DNA of 40,446 nucleotides. It comes from Actinomycetota bacterium. Its GTDB lineage: Bacteria; Actinomycetota; Acidimicrobiia; IMCC26256; PALSA-555. Positions 7,251-16,411 of this stretch are shown piece after piece. The stretch covers positions 1 through 40,446 of the forward strand of contig VGBI01000013.1 of NCBI GenBank assembly GCA_016870595.1, read 5' to 3'. Made by a program: the position numbers and the translations under genes. The notes beneath the pieces were generated by a model. It was not told where the DNA came from. It did not search any database and saw only the letters and a list, made by a program, of their open reading frames with translations. The stretch's first letter is position 1. Each line of letters starts with the position of its first letter.

Positions 7251-8456
7251 TCAGTCGCCGACGGGCAGCACGACCTCGGGGAGCGGGTGGCGGTAGAGCT
7301 TCGCCGCGTTCTCCGAGCACATCATCCGCAGCTCGCGGTTCGGGATGTGGCCCCAGTACTTCTCGATGACGAGCTGGGTGTCGGGCCAAGTGCCGTCACC
7401 GTGGGGGAAGTCGCACTCGACCATGATGTTCTCGACCCCGATGCGGTGCCGGGTGTCGATGGTCGACGGGTCGTCGAGCGTGCAGAACCAGAAGTTGCGC
7501 TTCAGCACGTCGCCGGGGCGATCGTCCCAGTTCACGCCGTAGCCCGAGCGGTCGACGAGGTTGTCGAGCCGGTCGAGCAGCATGGCCACCCAGCCGATCC
7601 CGCCCTCGCTGAGCGCGATCTTCACGTCCGGGTGCTTCACCGGGTAACCCGAGAGCAGCCACTCCACCGCAGTGCGCAGCGACTGCTGGCCGAACATCAC
7701 CGCGCCCATCTCGAAGCCGGGCGCCCCGGGCGGGAACCCGCTCATGCCCGAGCTGCCCACGTGCAGCGAGATGACGGTTTCGGTCTCGACGCAGGCGGCG
7801 ATGATCGGGTCCCAGTGGTCGCGCTCCCACAGCGACGGCAGGCCCACGTCGTGGGGCCGCTCCGGGAAGCTCACGCCGGTGAAGCCCCGAGCCGCGTTGC
7901 GCCGGATCTCCTCGACCGCGACCGCCGGGTCGCTCAGGTGGGTGATCCCGACCGGGATGATGCGGTCGGGGTGCTTGGCGTACCACTCGTCGTGGAACCA
8001 GTCGTTCCACGCGCGGGTGCAGGCGAGCCCGAGCTCCTGGTCCTGGGCCTGGTAGAAGACCCGCCCCGAGAACCCGGTCACCTGCGACGGGAAGTTCACC
8101 GCCGCCCACACGCCGTTGATGTCCATGTCCCGCATGCGGGCCTCGACGTCGTGGCAGCTCGGCCGCATGTGCTCGAACCGGAACGGCTCACGGGTCTCGG
8201 CGTCGGGACGGCGACCCGCCACCGCGTTCGCGCCCACCATGAAGAAGCGCTGACCCTCGAACTCCCAGACCTGGTGGCCCTGCTCGGTCTCGACGATGTG
8301 GGGCGCCCGGTCCTGGAGGGTCGCCGGGAGACGCCCGGCGAAGGTCTCGGGCGGCTCGACCACGTGGTCGTCGACGGAGATCACCGTGTACTTGACCTCC
8401 CGGGGCAGCGGCTCGGGGAGGAACAGCTCGGGGGCGCGGTCGTGGGGCGTGGCCAT
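7251..8456 (-). CDS. Amidohydrolase_2 (ACMSD-like) family metal-dependent hydrolase
   Basis: 401 residues, a TIM-barrel of the Amidohydrolase_2 family. Seen: the N-terminal metal motif in VISVDDHVVEPPE, a middle metal His in ISLHVGSSG, and the catalytic Asp in MVECDFPHGDGTWP, followed by a C-terminal helix ending in NAAKLYRH. Relatives act as decarboxylases or hydrolases of cyclic or aromatic carboxylates and are frequent in actinobacterial terpenoid/steroid and acyl-CoA catabolic clusters. The substrate is unknown. The ATG at 8456 has a good ribosome site (GAGGAG, 6-base spacer), which favours it over the 27-residue longer frame. It faces the SnoaL-like gene at its 3' end and diverges from the vWA gene. 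Confidence 0.83.
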   Translation of the reverse strand: MATPHDRAPELFLPEPLPREVKYTVISVDDHVVEPPETFAGRLPATLQDRAPHIVETEQGHQVWEFEGQRFFMVGANAVAGRRPDAETREPFRFEHMRPSCHDVEARMRDMDINGVWAAVNFPSQVTGFSGRVFYQAQDQELGLACTRAWNDWFHDEWYAKHPDRIIPVGITHLSDPAVAVEEIRRNAARGFTGVSFPERPHDVGLPSLWERDHWDPIIAACVETETVISLHVGSSGMSGFPPGAPGFEMGAVMFGQQSLRTAVEWLLSGYPVKHPDVKIALSEGGIGWVAMLLDRLDNLVDRSGYGVNWDDRPGDVLKRNFWFCTLDDPSTIDTRHRIGVENIMVECDFPHGDGTWPDTQLVIEKYWGHIPNRELRMMCSENAAKLYRHPLPEVVLPVGD

Positions 8457-8635
8457 CGCGGACTCCTCGGTCGGGTTCCTCCATTCTGTCGTCCTCACGA
8501 CCCGGGTGCCGCCTCCGGGCCGCCACCGGGCCGCCACCAGGGGCGCGGGGCGGGCCGGCGCGTCACCGCCGGGCTCCGTCGGCGTCCGGGGACGCCGGCG
8601 GTCGGTCCGGACCGCCCGTCCCCCCGGAGGTTCCC

Positions 8636-9766
8636 GTGCGCGTGCTCCTCGGCCTCGTCGCGTTCGCCGTCGTCCCCGCCCTCACCCCGGCCCCCGGGCC
8701 CTCGACGCCCGCGGCCACCCCGGTCGGCTCCGTCGTGGTCCGGGCCGTGGGCGACCGTGACCCCGCCACCGGCGACCCGCAGCCGGTCGCCGGCGCCCGG
8801 ATCGGCGTGGTCGGCGTCGTCGGCATCGAGCCCGGCGGCACGGGCGACCCCGTCGCCCCCGCCGCCCCGGCCGGGGCGTGCACCACCGGCGCCAACGGCA
8901 CCTGCAGCGTCGCCGGCCTCGCCCCCGGCCCGTACCGGGTCGTGCCGCTCGACGATCCGCCCGGGTCGGCGCTGCACCGGATCACCACGATCGAGCCGGC
9001 CGGCGACGGACCGGTCCCCTACGGCGTGGTGGTCACCGTCACCGACGGGGCGACGACGGCCGCCACGCTCGCCTACCGCCGGGCCAACCCCGCGCCGGCG
9101 ACCGGGTGCGGCGCCCGGGTCACCCTCGTCCACGACCTGTCGGGCTCCATCGCCCCCGGCGAGGCCGCGGCGATGACCCGCGCCACCCTCGGGTTCGTCG
9201 ACACGCTCGCGGGCAGCGCGGTCCGGCTCGGCATCTCGAGCTTCGCCACCGCGGCCCCGGCCGCCGGCAACACCGACCGCGCGCCCACACCGCTCGCGGA
9301 CCCGGCCGGCGTCGCCGACGTCCACGCTGGGGTGCTCGCGCTCGTCCGGCCCGGTGGCACCGACCGGTACACGAACTGGGACGCCGCCCTGCGGGCCGCG
9401 GTCGGGGAGCAGGACCTCGTGGTGCTGCTCACCGACGGCAACCCGACCGTGCACGGGGTCCCGGCCGTCCACCCGCCCGTCGTGACCGGGCGCGAGCAGA
9501 TCGAGGCCGCGGTGGCCTCGGCCGGGGCGGTGAAGGCGGCCGGCACGCGCATCGTGGCCGTCGGGGTCGGCGACCCCGCCCAGCAGTCACCCACCAACCT
9601 CGCGCTGGTGAGCGGTCCCGTCGCCGGGGTCGACCACTTCGTCACCACCGCCGCCGGGCTGGCCGAGGTGTGGCGCACGCTCGCGGCGGCGATCTGCACA
9701 CCCGGGCCCGACCCGGAGCCCGAGCCCGAGCCCGACCCGGTCCCCGCCCCCCGCTTCACGGGCTGA
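8636..9766 (+). CDS. Secreted von Willebrand factor A domain protein
   Basis: 376 residues. The N-terminus (1-20) is a short signal peptide. Residues about 31-147 look like a SpaA/prealbumin-like beta domain, ending GTCSVAGLAPGPYRVV, with Cys82 and Cys90 able to pair. The vWA domain follows (about 160-355) with a complete-looking MIDAS: DLSGS (167-171), a Thr region in GTDRYTNWDAAL, and VLLTDGNP. The tail is a Glu/Pro repeat ending PAPRFTG, with no LPxTG sorting signal and no C-terminal helix, so it is probably released or held by contacts. Likely role: metal-dependent adhesion or protein binding outside the cell. GTG start at 8636 with GGAGG five bases before it. It is transcribed alone. Confidence 0.8.
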   Translation: MRVLLGLVAFAVVPALTPAPGPSTPAATPVGSVVVRAVGDRDPATGDPQPVAGARIGVVGVVGIEPGGTGDPVAPAAPAGACTTGANGTCSVAGLAPGPYRVVPLDDPPGSALHRITTIEPAGDGPVPYGVVVTVTDGATTAATLAYRRANPAPATGCGARVTLVHDLSGSIAPGEAAAMTRATLGFVDTLAGSAVRLGISSFATAAPAAGNTDRAPTPLADPAGVADVHAGVLALVRPGGTDRYTNWDAALRAAVGEQDLVVLLTDGNPTVHGVPAVHPPVVTGREQIEAAVASAGAVKAAGTRIVAVGVGDPAQQSPTNLALVSGPVAGVDHFVTTAAGLAEVWRTLAAAICTPGPDPEPEPEPDPVPAPRFTG

Positions 9767-9799
9767 CCCCGGGCCGCCGCGGCACGCGACCCCCGTCGA

Positions 9800-9805
9800 T
9801 AGGGT
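9800..9805 (+). promoter_or_regulatory. -10 element (TAGGGT) for the double CoA-transferase, leaderless
   Basis: TAGGGT, 6 bases (CGGATC), then the GTG at 9812. It supports the annotated start and a transcript separate from the vWA gene. Confidence 0.5.
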
Positions 9806-9811
9806 CGGATC

Positions 9812-12175
9812 GTGACCGCTGCGCCCGGGCCCGTCGTGGTCGACGCCACCGCCTCCCTCGCCGGGGCCTACTGCGCCCGCCTGCTCGCCGACGCCGGCGC
9901 CACCGTCACCGTGGTGGAGCCGCCGACCGGTGCGGCCTTGCGCCGGTACGCCCACGGCGGGCCGCGCGCCGACCCTGACGATCGCGACGGCGTGCGCTTC
10001 CGGTCGCTGCGCCACGGGCAGCGTTCGGTACGCGATGACGACCCCGGGCGTGTCGCCGCCCTCGTCGCCGCGGCCGACGTGCTGCTCACCGACGGCCCCG
10101 GTCCGCTCGGCGCGCCCGGCGACCTCGCCGCCGCCGACCCCGGTCGCATCGTGGTGGCGATCACGCCGTACGGACTCGTCGGGCCGTACGCCGACCGGCC
10201 CGCGACCGAGTTCACCGTGCAGGCCGACAGCGGGGCGCTCGGCGTGCGCGGCACCGCCGACCGACCGCCGATCCAGATGGGCGGGCGCCTGGTGGAGTAC
10301 GTCGCCGGGGCCTACGCCGCGGCCGCGGTCCTCGCCGCCCGTCGGCGCCAGGTCACCGACGGCGACGGCGACCTCCTCGACGTCGCCTGGTGCGACGTGG
10401 CCAACCTCACCGGGACCCTCTTCGCCGACCTGATGCACTCCCTCGCCGGGCGGCCGCCGACCGACCCCACCCGCCCGGCCCGGTCGGTCGAGCTGCCCTC
10501 GGTCGAGCCCACCCTCGACGGCTGGGTCGGGTTCAACACCAACACCCGGGTGCAGTTCGAGTCGTTCTGCCTGCTGATCGAGCGGCCCGACCTCATGACC
10601 GACGAGTGGGCGAGCCTGGCCACGCGGGTGGCCCGGGCCGACGAGTGGACCGCCGCAGTGCGGTCCTGGACGACCCGGCACACCACCGCCGAGGTGGTCG
10701 AGCGCGCCGTGCTGCTGCGCGTGCCGGTGGCCCCGGTCTGCGACGGTCCCGGCGTGGTCGCCCTCGACCTCGTGGCCGCGCGCGACCTCCTCGGCGACGT
10801 GCCCGGCGGTCCCGGGCGCATGCCCCGGCGGCCCTACCTGATCGACGGGGCGGCGCCCCCACCCCCCGGCCCGGTGCCCGCGGTGGGCGAGCACGACGAC
10901 GCGCCCGTGCCGCCGCGCGCGCCCCGGCCCGCGCCGAGCGGCCGCAACGCCCCGCCCCTGGCCGGGCTGCGGGTCGTCGACCTCACCGCCTGGTGGGCGG
11001 GCCCGACCGCCACCCACCTGTTCGCCGCGCTCGGCGCCGAGGTCGTCCACGTCGAGTCGGTCCGGCGCATCGACGGCGTGCGGCTCACCGGCGGGATGCT
11101 CGCCGGGCGCGACGCGTGGTGGGAGTGCAGCGCGTTCTTCCTCCACGTCAACGCGAACAAGGACGCCGTCACCCTCGACCTCGACCGCCCCGAGGGCCGC
11201 GCCCTCGTGCTGCGCCTGATCGAGCAGGCCGACCTCGTGGTCGAGAACTTCACCCCCCGGGTGCTCGAGCAGTTCGACCTCGACTGGCCGGTCGTGCACG
11301 CCGTCAACCCGCGCGCGGTGATGGTGCGCATGCCCGCCTTCGGCCTCACCGGTCCGTGGCGCGACCGCCCCGGCTTCGCCCAGACCATGGAGCAGGTGAC
11401 GGGCATGGCCTGGATGACCGGGCACGCCGACGACCAGCCCCGCATCCCCCGAGGTCCGTGCGACCCCAACGGCGGTGTGCACGCCGCGATCGCCGCGCTC
11501 GTGGCCCTCGAGCAGCGTGACCGCACCGGCGTGGGCCGCCTGGTCGAGGCACCCATGGTCGAGGCCGCGCTCGCGGTCGCGGCCGAGCCCGTCCTCGAGT
11601 GGACCGCCTACGGCCGGCGCATCGCCCGCGCCGGCAACCGCGGGCCCACCGCCGCACCCCAGAACCTCTACGCCACCGACGCCCCCGAGGCCTGGCTCGC
11701 GCTCGCCTGCGAGACCGACGCGCAGTGGCAGGCGCTCACCGGCGTCATCGGACGCCCCGACCTCGCCGCCGACCCCGCGCTCGCGTCGGTCGCCGGCCGG
11801 CACGCCGCCGCCGACGCGCTCGACGCCGCGGTCGGCGCCTGGGCCGCCACCCGCCCGGTCGCCGCCGCCGAGGCCGCCCTGGTCGCGGCCGGGGTGCCTG
11901 CGGCCCGGGTGCGCGACCCCCGTACCGCCTCGCAGCACCCCCAGCTCGTCGCCCGGGGCTTCTTCGAGTCGGTCCCCCACCCGGTGGCCGGGACCCACCC
12001 GGTGCCCACGCTGCCGTGGCGGTCGCGCGGGGTCGACCGCTGGATCCGGCGGCCCGCGCCCACCCTGGGCCAGCACAACGAGGTCGTCCTCGGCGACCGC
12101 CTCGGGGTGCCGCCCGCCGACCTCGCCGCGTGGACGGCCGCCGGCCTCCTCGGCACCCGCCCCGCCGGGCTCTGA
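9812..12175 (+). CDS. Fused double-domain CaiB/BaiF (family III) CoA-transferase
   Basis: 787 residues, twice the usual length of about 400. Two family III domains lie in tandem: residues about 8-350 and about 388-780, joined by a Pro-rich linker. Each starts with a Rossmann-like strand (PVVVDATASLAGAYCARLLADAGATV; LRVVDLTAWWAGPTATHLFAALGAEVVHVE). Family III enzymes move CoA between acids through an aspartyl intermediate. By hand alignment to the usual D-Y-x-x-G helix the second half keeps it as Asp551 (CDPNGG), while the first half has Glu162 (EYVAG). Family dimers interlock, so the fusion probably makes an internal pseudodimer with one normal active site. Substrates unknown; it may activate acids for the acyl-CoA dehydrogenases nearby. 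Confidence 0.88.
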   Translation: MTAAPGPVVVDATASLAGAYCARLLADAGATVTVVEPPTGAALRRYAHGGPRADPDDRDGVRFRSLRHGQRSVRDDDPGRVAALVAAADVLLTDGPGPLGAPGDLAAADPGRIVVAITPYGLVGPYADRPATEFTVQADSGALGVRGTADRPPIQMGGRLVEYVAGAYAAAAVLAARRRQVTDGDGDLLDVAWCDVANLTGTLFADLMHSLAGRPPTDPTRPARSVELPSVEPTLDGWVGFNTNTRVQFESFCLLIERPDLMTDEWASLATRVARADEWTAAVRSWTTRHTTAEVVERAVLLRVPVAPVCDGPGVVALDLVAARDLLGDVPGGPGRMPRRPYLIDGAAPPPPGPVPAVGEHDDAPVPPRAPRPAPSGRNAPPLAGLRVVDLTAWWAGPTATHLFAALGAEVVHVESVRRIDGVRLTGGMLAGRDAWWECSAFFLHVNANKDAVTLDLDRPEGRALVLRLIEQADLVVENFTPRVLEQFDLDWPVVHAVNPRAVMVRMPAFGLTGPWRDRPGFAQTMEQVTGMAWMTGHADDQPRIPRGPCDPNGGVHAAIAALVALEQRDRTGVGRLVEAPMVEAALAVAAEPVLEWTAYGRRIARAGNRGPTAAPQNLYATDAPEAWLALACETDAQWQALTGVIGRPDLAADPALASVAGRHAAADALDAAVGAWAATRPVAAAEAALVAAGVPAARVRDPRTASQHPQLVARGFFESVPHPVAGTHPVPTLPWRSRGVDRWIRRPAPTLGQHNEVVLGDRLGVPPADLAAWTAAGLLGTRPAGL

Positions 12176-12232
12176 TCCCTCGGCCCGTGACCCCGCGAAA
12201 CCGGGACCGAACCCGGGACCGGACCCGGCGGC

Positions 12233-13177
12233 TCAGGCGCGATCGGGGACGATCTCGCCGGTGAGCGACTCGCTCAGCGACCACAGCCGACGGGCCGCGT
12301 CGGGATCGGTTGCGTAGGGCGCCGCCGACGCCACCGCGCAGTCCGCGCAGTAGCGGCCGCCGTCGGCGTCGGCGGCCCGCACCGCCGCCCACACCGAGGT
12401 CGCCGCGCCGACCTCGACGCCGACGGTGACCGGCAGGCCGCCCGGTCCGCCGCCGGTGCCGCCCCGCCGGCGGGCCCGCTCCTTGAGGTCCTCGAGGTCG
12501 TCGGCGGTGAAGTGGCGACCGAGGTCGGTGCGCACCATCCCCGGGTGCACCGCGTACGCGTGCACGCCGAGGGGGCCGTAGCGCCGCTCGAGCTCGACCG
12601 CGTGGAGGATGTTGGCGGTCTTCGACTGGCCGTACGCCTCCATCTTCACGAAGTCGCCGCGCGCGAAGTTCGGGTCGTCCCAGCGGATGTCCGACGCCAG
12701 GTGCCCGCCCGAGCTCAGGAGCACCACCCGGGCCGGTGCGCTCGCCACGAGCAGGGGCAGCAGCCGGGCCATGAGCACGAAGTGCCCGAGGTGGTTGGTG
12801 CCGAGGTGGGCCTCGAAGCCGTCCTCGGTCAGGCCGAAGGGCATCGCCATCACCCCAGCGTTGGCGATCAGCAGGTCGAGCCGGTCGTGCTCGGCCGTGA
12901 AGCCGTCGGCGAACGCCCGCACGCTCGCGAGCGAGGCGAGCTCGAGCACCCCGTACCCCACGGCGGCGTCGGGCACCGCGGCGCGCAGGGCCTCGACCGC
13001 CGCGGCCCCCTTCGCGTCGGAGCGGGCGGTGATCGTCACCGTCGCCCCGGCCGCGAGGAGAGCCCGGGCGGTCTCCTTGCCGATCCCCGTGGTCGCTCCG
13101 GTGACGAGCGTGTGCGTGCCCGTCAGGTCGGTCCCGGCGAGCACGTCGGCGGCGGTCGTGGTGGGGGCGTCGGACAC
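12233..13177 (-). CDS. Short-chain dehydrogenase/reductase, retinol dehydrogenase/WWOX-like
   Basis: 314 residues. NAD(P) motif TGATTGIG (26-33), TARSD after the second strand (Arg suggests NADPH), NAG (106-108), catalytic Ser155/156 in LLSSGG, and YGQSK (Tyr182, Lys186). The extended substrate loop and HPGMVRTDL afterwards match the retinol dehydrogenase/WW-domain oxidoreductase group, which reduce or oxidise aldehydes and alcohols with lipophilic groups. The start is GTG, 12 bases after the stop of the acyl-CoA dehydrogenase, so it is the last gene of a monooxygenase/dehydrogenase/SDR unit. The 57 bases to the convergent CoA-transferase hold GC-rich repeated CCCGGGACCG-like sequence, possibly a shared terminator, but I see no clear T-tract. 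Confidence 0.88.
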   Translation of the reverse strand: MSDAPTTTAADVLAGTDLTGTHTLVTGATTGIGKETARALLAAGATVTITARSDAKGAAAVEALRAAVPDAAVGYGVLELASLASVRAFADGFTAEHDRLDLLIANAGVMAMPFGLTEDGFEAHLGTNHLGHFVLMARLLPLLVASAPARVVLLSSGGHLASDIRWDDPNFARGDFVKMEAYGQSKTANILHAVELERRYGPLGVHAYAVHPGMVRTDLGRHFTADDLEDLKERARRRGGTGGGPGGLPVTVGVEVGAATSVWAAVRAADADGGRYCADCAVASAAPYATDPDAARRLWSLSESLTGEIVPDRA

Positions 13178-13189
13178 GGTGGGCCCCGG

Positions 13190-14476
13190 TCAGCTCCGGG
13201 GGACGTCCTTCCACGGGAGCTGATGGTCGGTACGGGGCTCACGGGGCAGGCCGAGGGCCCGCTCGGCCAGGTTGTTCCTCTGCACCTCGGTGGTCCCCCC
13301 GCCGATCGACACCGAGTAGCGGCCGAGCAGCTCGGCCTGGGTCCACACCGCGATCTCGTCGTCGCCCGCGGTCCCGGCCGCGCCTCGGATCGCCACCGCG
13401 AGGTCGCCCGAGCGGACCCGGCTCTCGGTGGTGAAGAGCTTGAGTGCCGACGGGTCGACCGGGGGCGCCTGGCGCTGGCGCACCGCGGTCATGATGCGCT
13501 CGGCCATCGCCGCGATGACCCGCTCTCGGATGTACGCATCAGCGAGGCGCTGGCGGATCGCCGGATCGGCGCGCCGGCCGTGCTGCTCGGCGAGGTCGAG
13601 CAGGCGGGGGAAGCGACCCCCCACCGCCTTGCTCCCGCCGCCGATGAACGCCGACTCGTTCGACAGCACGGTGCGGGCCGGGCCCCAGCCCGCGTCGATA
13701 TCGCCGACGACGTTGGCCACCGGCACCCGCACCTCGTGGAGGAACACCTCGTTGAACTCAGCCGCGCCGGTGGCCTGCACCAGCGGTCGGGTCTCGATGC
13801 CCGGCGTCGCCATGTCGACGAGGAGGAAGGTGATGCCACGGTGCTTGGGCTGCTCGGGGTCGGTGCGCACCAGGAGCATGCCCCAGTTGCAGAACTGCGC
13901 CGCCGAGTTCCAGACCTTCTGGCCGGTGACCACGAACTCGTCGCCGTCGCGGATCGCGCGGCAGGCCAGGCCGGCGAGGTCGCTGCCCGCGCCCGGCTCG
14001 CTGAACAGCTGGCAGAACGCGTACTCCCCCGACAGCAGCCGGGGCACGTAGTGCGCCCGCTGCGCGTCGGTGGCGTGCTGCATCAGGGTCGGGCCGAGCA
14101 TGGCGATGGTGCTGCTGATGAAGCCCGAGCCCACGTCGAAGTCCTCGGCCTCCTCCTGGAAGATCCGCTCGTGCCAGGCCCGACCGCCCCGACCGCCCAG
14201 CTCGACCGGGTAGGTGAGCCCGGCGAAGCGGTGCGCGAACATCGTTCCCTGCCAGGCCCGGCCCCGGTCGAACGCGGCGCGTGCGGCGGCGCGCTCGCGG
14301 TGCATGGTGACCGCCCAGGGGCTCGCGGCCTGGCGGGGCCGCGCGTGGGCGGTGAGGAACGCCCGGGCCTCGGCCCGGAACTCGGCCTGCTCGGACGACT
14401 CGCCCGGGCCGGTCGACCCGGTCGACCCGGTTGGCTCGGGCGATCCGGCCGGTGCGGGAGTGGTGGTGGCGGTCAT
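13190..14476 (-). CDS. Acyl-CoA dehydrogenase
   Basis: 428 residues. Seen: a Ser/Gly/Pro-rich N-terminal stretch, N-terminal helical domain, the FAD/substrate beta-domain motif QLFSEPGAGSDLAG and VVTGQKVWNS, then the C-terminal helical bundle ending SIGGGTTEVQRNNLAERALGLPREP. The flavin-binding and C-terminal motifs are complete, so it should oxidise an acyl-CoA to the enoyl-CoA and pass electrons to ETF. Chain length cannot be read from sequence. The ATG at 14476 was chosen because the longer frame extends into the upstream monooxygenase gene. It sits 28 bases after that gene and 12 before the SDR, forming one operon. Confidence 0.9.
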   Translation of the reverse strand: MTATTTPAPAGSPEPTGSTGSTGPGESSEQAEFRAEARAFLTAHARPRQAASPWAVTMHRERAAARAAFDRGRAWQGTMFAHRFAGLTYPVELGGRGGRAWHERIFQEEAEDFDVGSGFISSTIAMLGPTLMQHATDAQRAHYVPRLLSGEYAFCQLFSEPGAGSDLAGLACRAIRDGDEFVVTGQKVWNSAAQFCNWGMLLVRTDPEQPKHRGITFLLVDMATPGIETRPLVQATGAAEFNEVFLHEVRVPVANVVGDIDAGWGPARTVLSNESAFIGGGSKAVGGRFPRLLDLAEQHGRRADPAIRQRLADAYIRERVIAAMAERIMTAVRQRQAPPVDPSALKLFTTESRVRSGDLAVAIRGAAGTAGDDEIAVWTQAELLGRYSVSIGGGTTEVQRNNLAERALGLPREPRTDHQLPWKDVPRS

Positions 14477-14504
14477 GGCCCGGTGCGCTCCGGTCCCGGC
14501 CCGC

Positions 14505-16301
14505 CTATGCGGACGTCCCCACCCGGGTGATCTTGGTCCCGGGGAGGTTGTCGGTCGCCCGCCACCGCTCGAGGTGGCCCGCGTAGTCGAGCAGGCTCTC
14601 GGCGTACACGAGGTTGCGGGCCCGCTTCGCGTCGATCGGGCCGTGCTCGGAGTTGTAGTAGCTCGGCGTGCAGGTCGTGGAATAGGCGGCCACACCCGCA
14701 ACGGTGCCGTAGAGCACCATCAGCCAGTCGTCCTCGCCCTCGGGGCTCGCCTCGATCGTGGCGATGCCCTCGCGCTCGCAGCGCACGATGAGGTCGGCGA
14801 CGTGCTCGGCCGACTTCGACAGGAAGTGCACGAAGTTGGTCCCGAAGCCCGCCTGCAGGAAGCTGATGATGCAGAAGTTCGGGAACCCGTCGGCGAGGAC
14901 CCCGTGGAGGGTGCGGGCCCCCTGGGACCAGCGCTCGCTCAGCGCGACGCCGTCACGGCCCACCGGGTCGAAGCCGACCCGGCCCTCGTAGTCGGTGTTG
15001 ACCTCGAAGCCCGAGGCGAAGATCAGGCAGTCGAGCGGGTACTCCACGCCGTCGACCACGGCTCCGGTCGGGGTGACCGCGTCGACGCCCCGGCCGTCGG
15101 TGTCGACGAGGTGCACGTTGGGCCGGTTGAACGCGGGTAGGTAGTCGTCGTGGAAGCAGACCCGCTTGCAGTTCTTGCCGTACCAGGGCTTCAGCTTCGC
15201 CGCGGTCTCGGGGTCCTCGACGATCGCGTCGACCCGGCCGCGCAGCTTCTGCATGGTCTCGAAGTCGCTGCGCTCGAGCGCAGCCGCGACCTCGGGGTCC
15301 TCGGGCGCCTGCTGGGTGTTGACCCACATCACCTCGGTCCAGCCGTCGCCCACGAGGTTCCGCTCCGGCTGCCGGCCGGTCACCGCGTTGGTGAAGTTCT
15401 CGATCCGCTCGGCCTGCCATCCCGGCGGCTGGCTCCGGAACCACGCTTCGTCGGTCGGCCCGTTGTTGCGCTCGCCCACTGCGCTCGGGGTGCGCTGGAA
15501 CACGTAGAGCTCCTTGGCCGCCCGGGCCAGCTGCGGGATCGCCTGAACCGCAGTGGCCCCAGTGCCCACGATGCCCACCCGCTTGTCGGCGAGCTCGTCC
15601 ATCGGCTCGGTCGGGCTGCCGCCGGTGTAGGAGTAGTCCCAGTGGCTGGTGTGGAACATCCGGCCCCCGAAGCCGCGGATCCCGGGGATCCCCGGCAGCT
15701 TCGGCTTGTGCAGGATGCCGCCGGCGACCACCACGAACTTGCTCGCCAGCCGGTCGCCCCGTGACGTCGTGACGATCCACCGCTCGGTGCCGGCGTCCCA
15801 CTCGGCGCCGGTGATCACGGTCTGGAACAGGGCATGGGGGTAGAGGTCGAAGGTGCGCCCGAGCAGCTGGCAGTACCCGAAGATCTCGGGCGCGCTCGCG
15901 TACTTCTCGGTGGGCATGTAGCCCGTCTCCTCGAGCAGCGGCAGGTAGGTGTACGACTCCACGTCGCACATGCAACCCGGGTAGCGGTTCCAGTACCACG
16001 TGCCACCGAAGTCGCCCGCCTTCTCGACCAGCCGGAAGTCGCGCATCCCGAGCTTGGTGAGGTCGATCGCGGTGAGCATCCCGGCGAACCCGCCACCCAC
16101 GATCACCACCTGGGTCTCCTCGACGATCGGGTCCCGGGTGAAGCCGGGCTCGACGAAGGTGTCGACGTCGAGGTCCTCGAAGTCGCCCGCGAGCTCCGCG
16201 TACTGGCCGAGCCCCTCGGGGCGCATCCGCTTCTCGCGCTCGATCCGGTAGCGGTCGCGCATCTCCTCGATCGGCAGGTTGCGGTCCCCGTGCTCGGTCA
16301 T
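14505..16301 (-). CDS. Baeyer-Villiger flavin monooxygenase with N-terminal extension
   Basis: 598 residues; an N-terminal extension of about 60 residues rich in charged helix places it near phenylacetone/hydroxyacetone and steroid-type BVMOs. Seen: FAD motif GGGFAG (69-74), [15 protein letters not shown] (99-113), an intact fingerprint [11 protein letters not shown] (211-221, His217 present), and the NADPH motif GTGATA. It should convert a ketone to an ester or lactone. The ATG at 16301 is preceded by GAGGAG, so this gene is leadered, unlike the first BVMO; the longer frame would run through the divergent promoter of the WbsX gene. First gene of the operon with the acyl-CoA dehydrogenase and SDR, consistent with oxidation of a cyclic or side-chain ketone and then beta-oxidation. 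Confidence 0.9.
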   Translation of the reverse strand: MTEHGDRNLPIEEMRDRYRIEREKRMRPEGLGQYAELAGDFEDLDVDTFVEPGFTRDPIVEETQVVIVGGGFAGMLTAIDLTKLGMRDFRLVEKAGDFGGTWYWNRYPGCMCDVESYTYLPLLEETGYMPTEKYASAPEIFGYCQLLGRTFDLYPHALFQTVITGAEWDAGTERWIVTTSRGDRLASKFVVVAGGILHKPKLPGIPGIRGFGGRMFHTSHWDYSYTGGSPTEPMDELADKRVGIVGTGATAVQAIPQLARAAKELYVFQRTPSAVGERNNGPTDEAWFRSQPPGWQAERIENFTNAVTGRQPERNLVGDGWTEVMWVNTQQAPEDPEVAAALERSDFETMQKLRGRVDAIVEDPETAAKLKPWYGKNCKRVCFHDDYLPAFNRPNVHLVDTDGRGVDAVTPTGAVVDGVEYPLDCLIFASGFEVNTDYEGRVGFDPVGRDGVALSERWSQGARTLHGVLADGFPNFCIISFLQAGFGTNFVHFLSKSAEHVADLIVRCEREGIATIEASPEGEDDWLMVLYGTVAGVAAYSTTCTPSYYNSEHGPIDAKRARNLVYAESLLDYAGHLERWRATDNLPGTKITRVGTSA

Positions 16302-16399
16302 GCCCGTACTCCTCGGATCATCCGGCGGCTGGACCGCATTGTGGCACCCCGTCGCCCCGGGTGGCGCCCGGCGGCCCGCGACCACCCCGGGGGCGCCGG

Positions 16400-16405
16400 T
16401 ACGCT
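16400..16405 (+). promoter_or_regulatory. -10 element (TACGCT) for the WbsX-type gene, leaderless
   Basis: TACGCT, 6 bases (GCCGCC), then the ATG at 16412. It lies in the 110-base divergent gap with the second monooxygenase and fixes the start against the longer open frame. Confidence 0.5.
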
Positions 16406-16411
16406 GCCGCC

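Noticed and set aside
12176-12232. A rho-independent terminator between the CoA-transferase and the SDR.
   Set aside because: GC-rich repeated blocks can pair but no run of T follows on either strand, so I did not list it.
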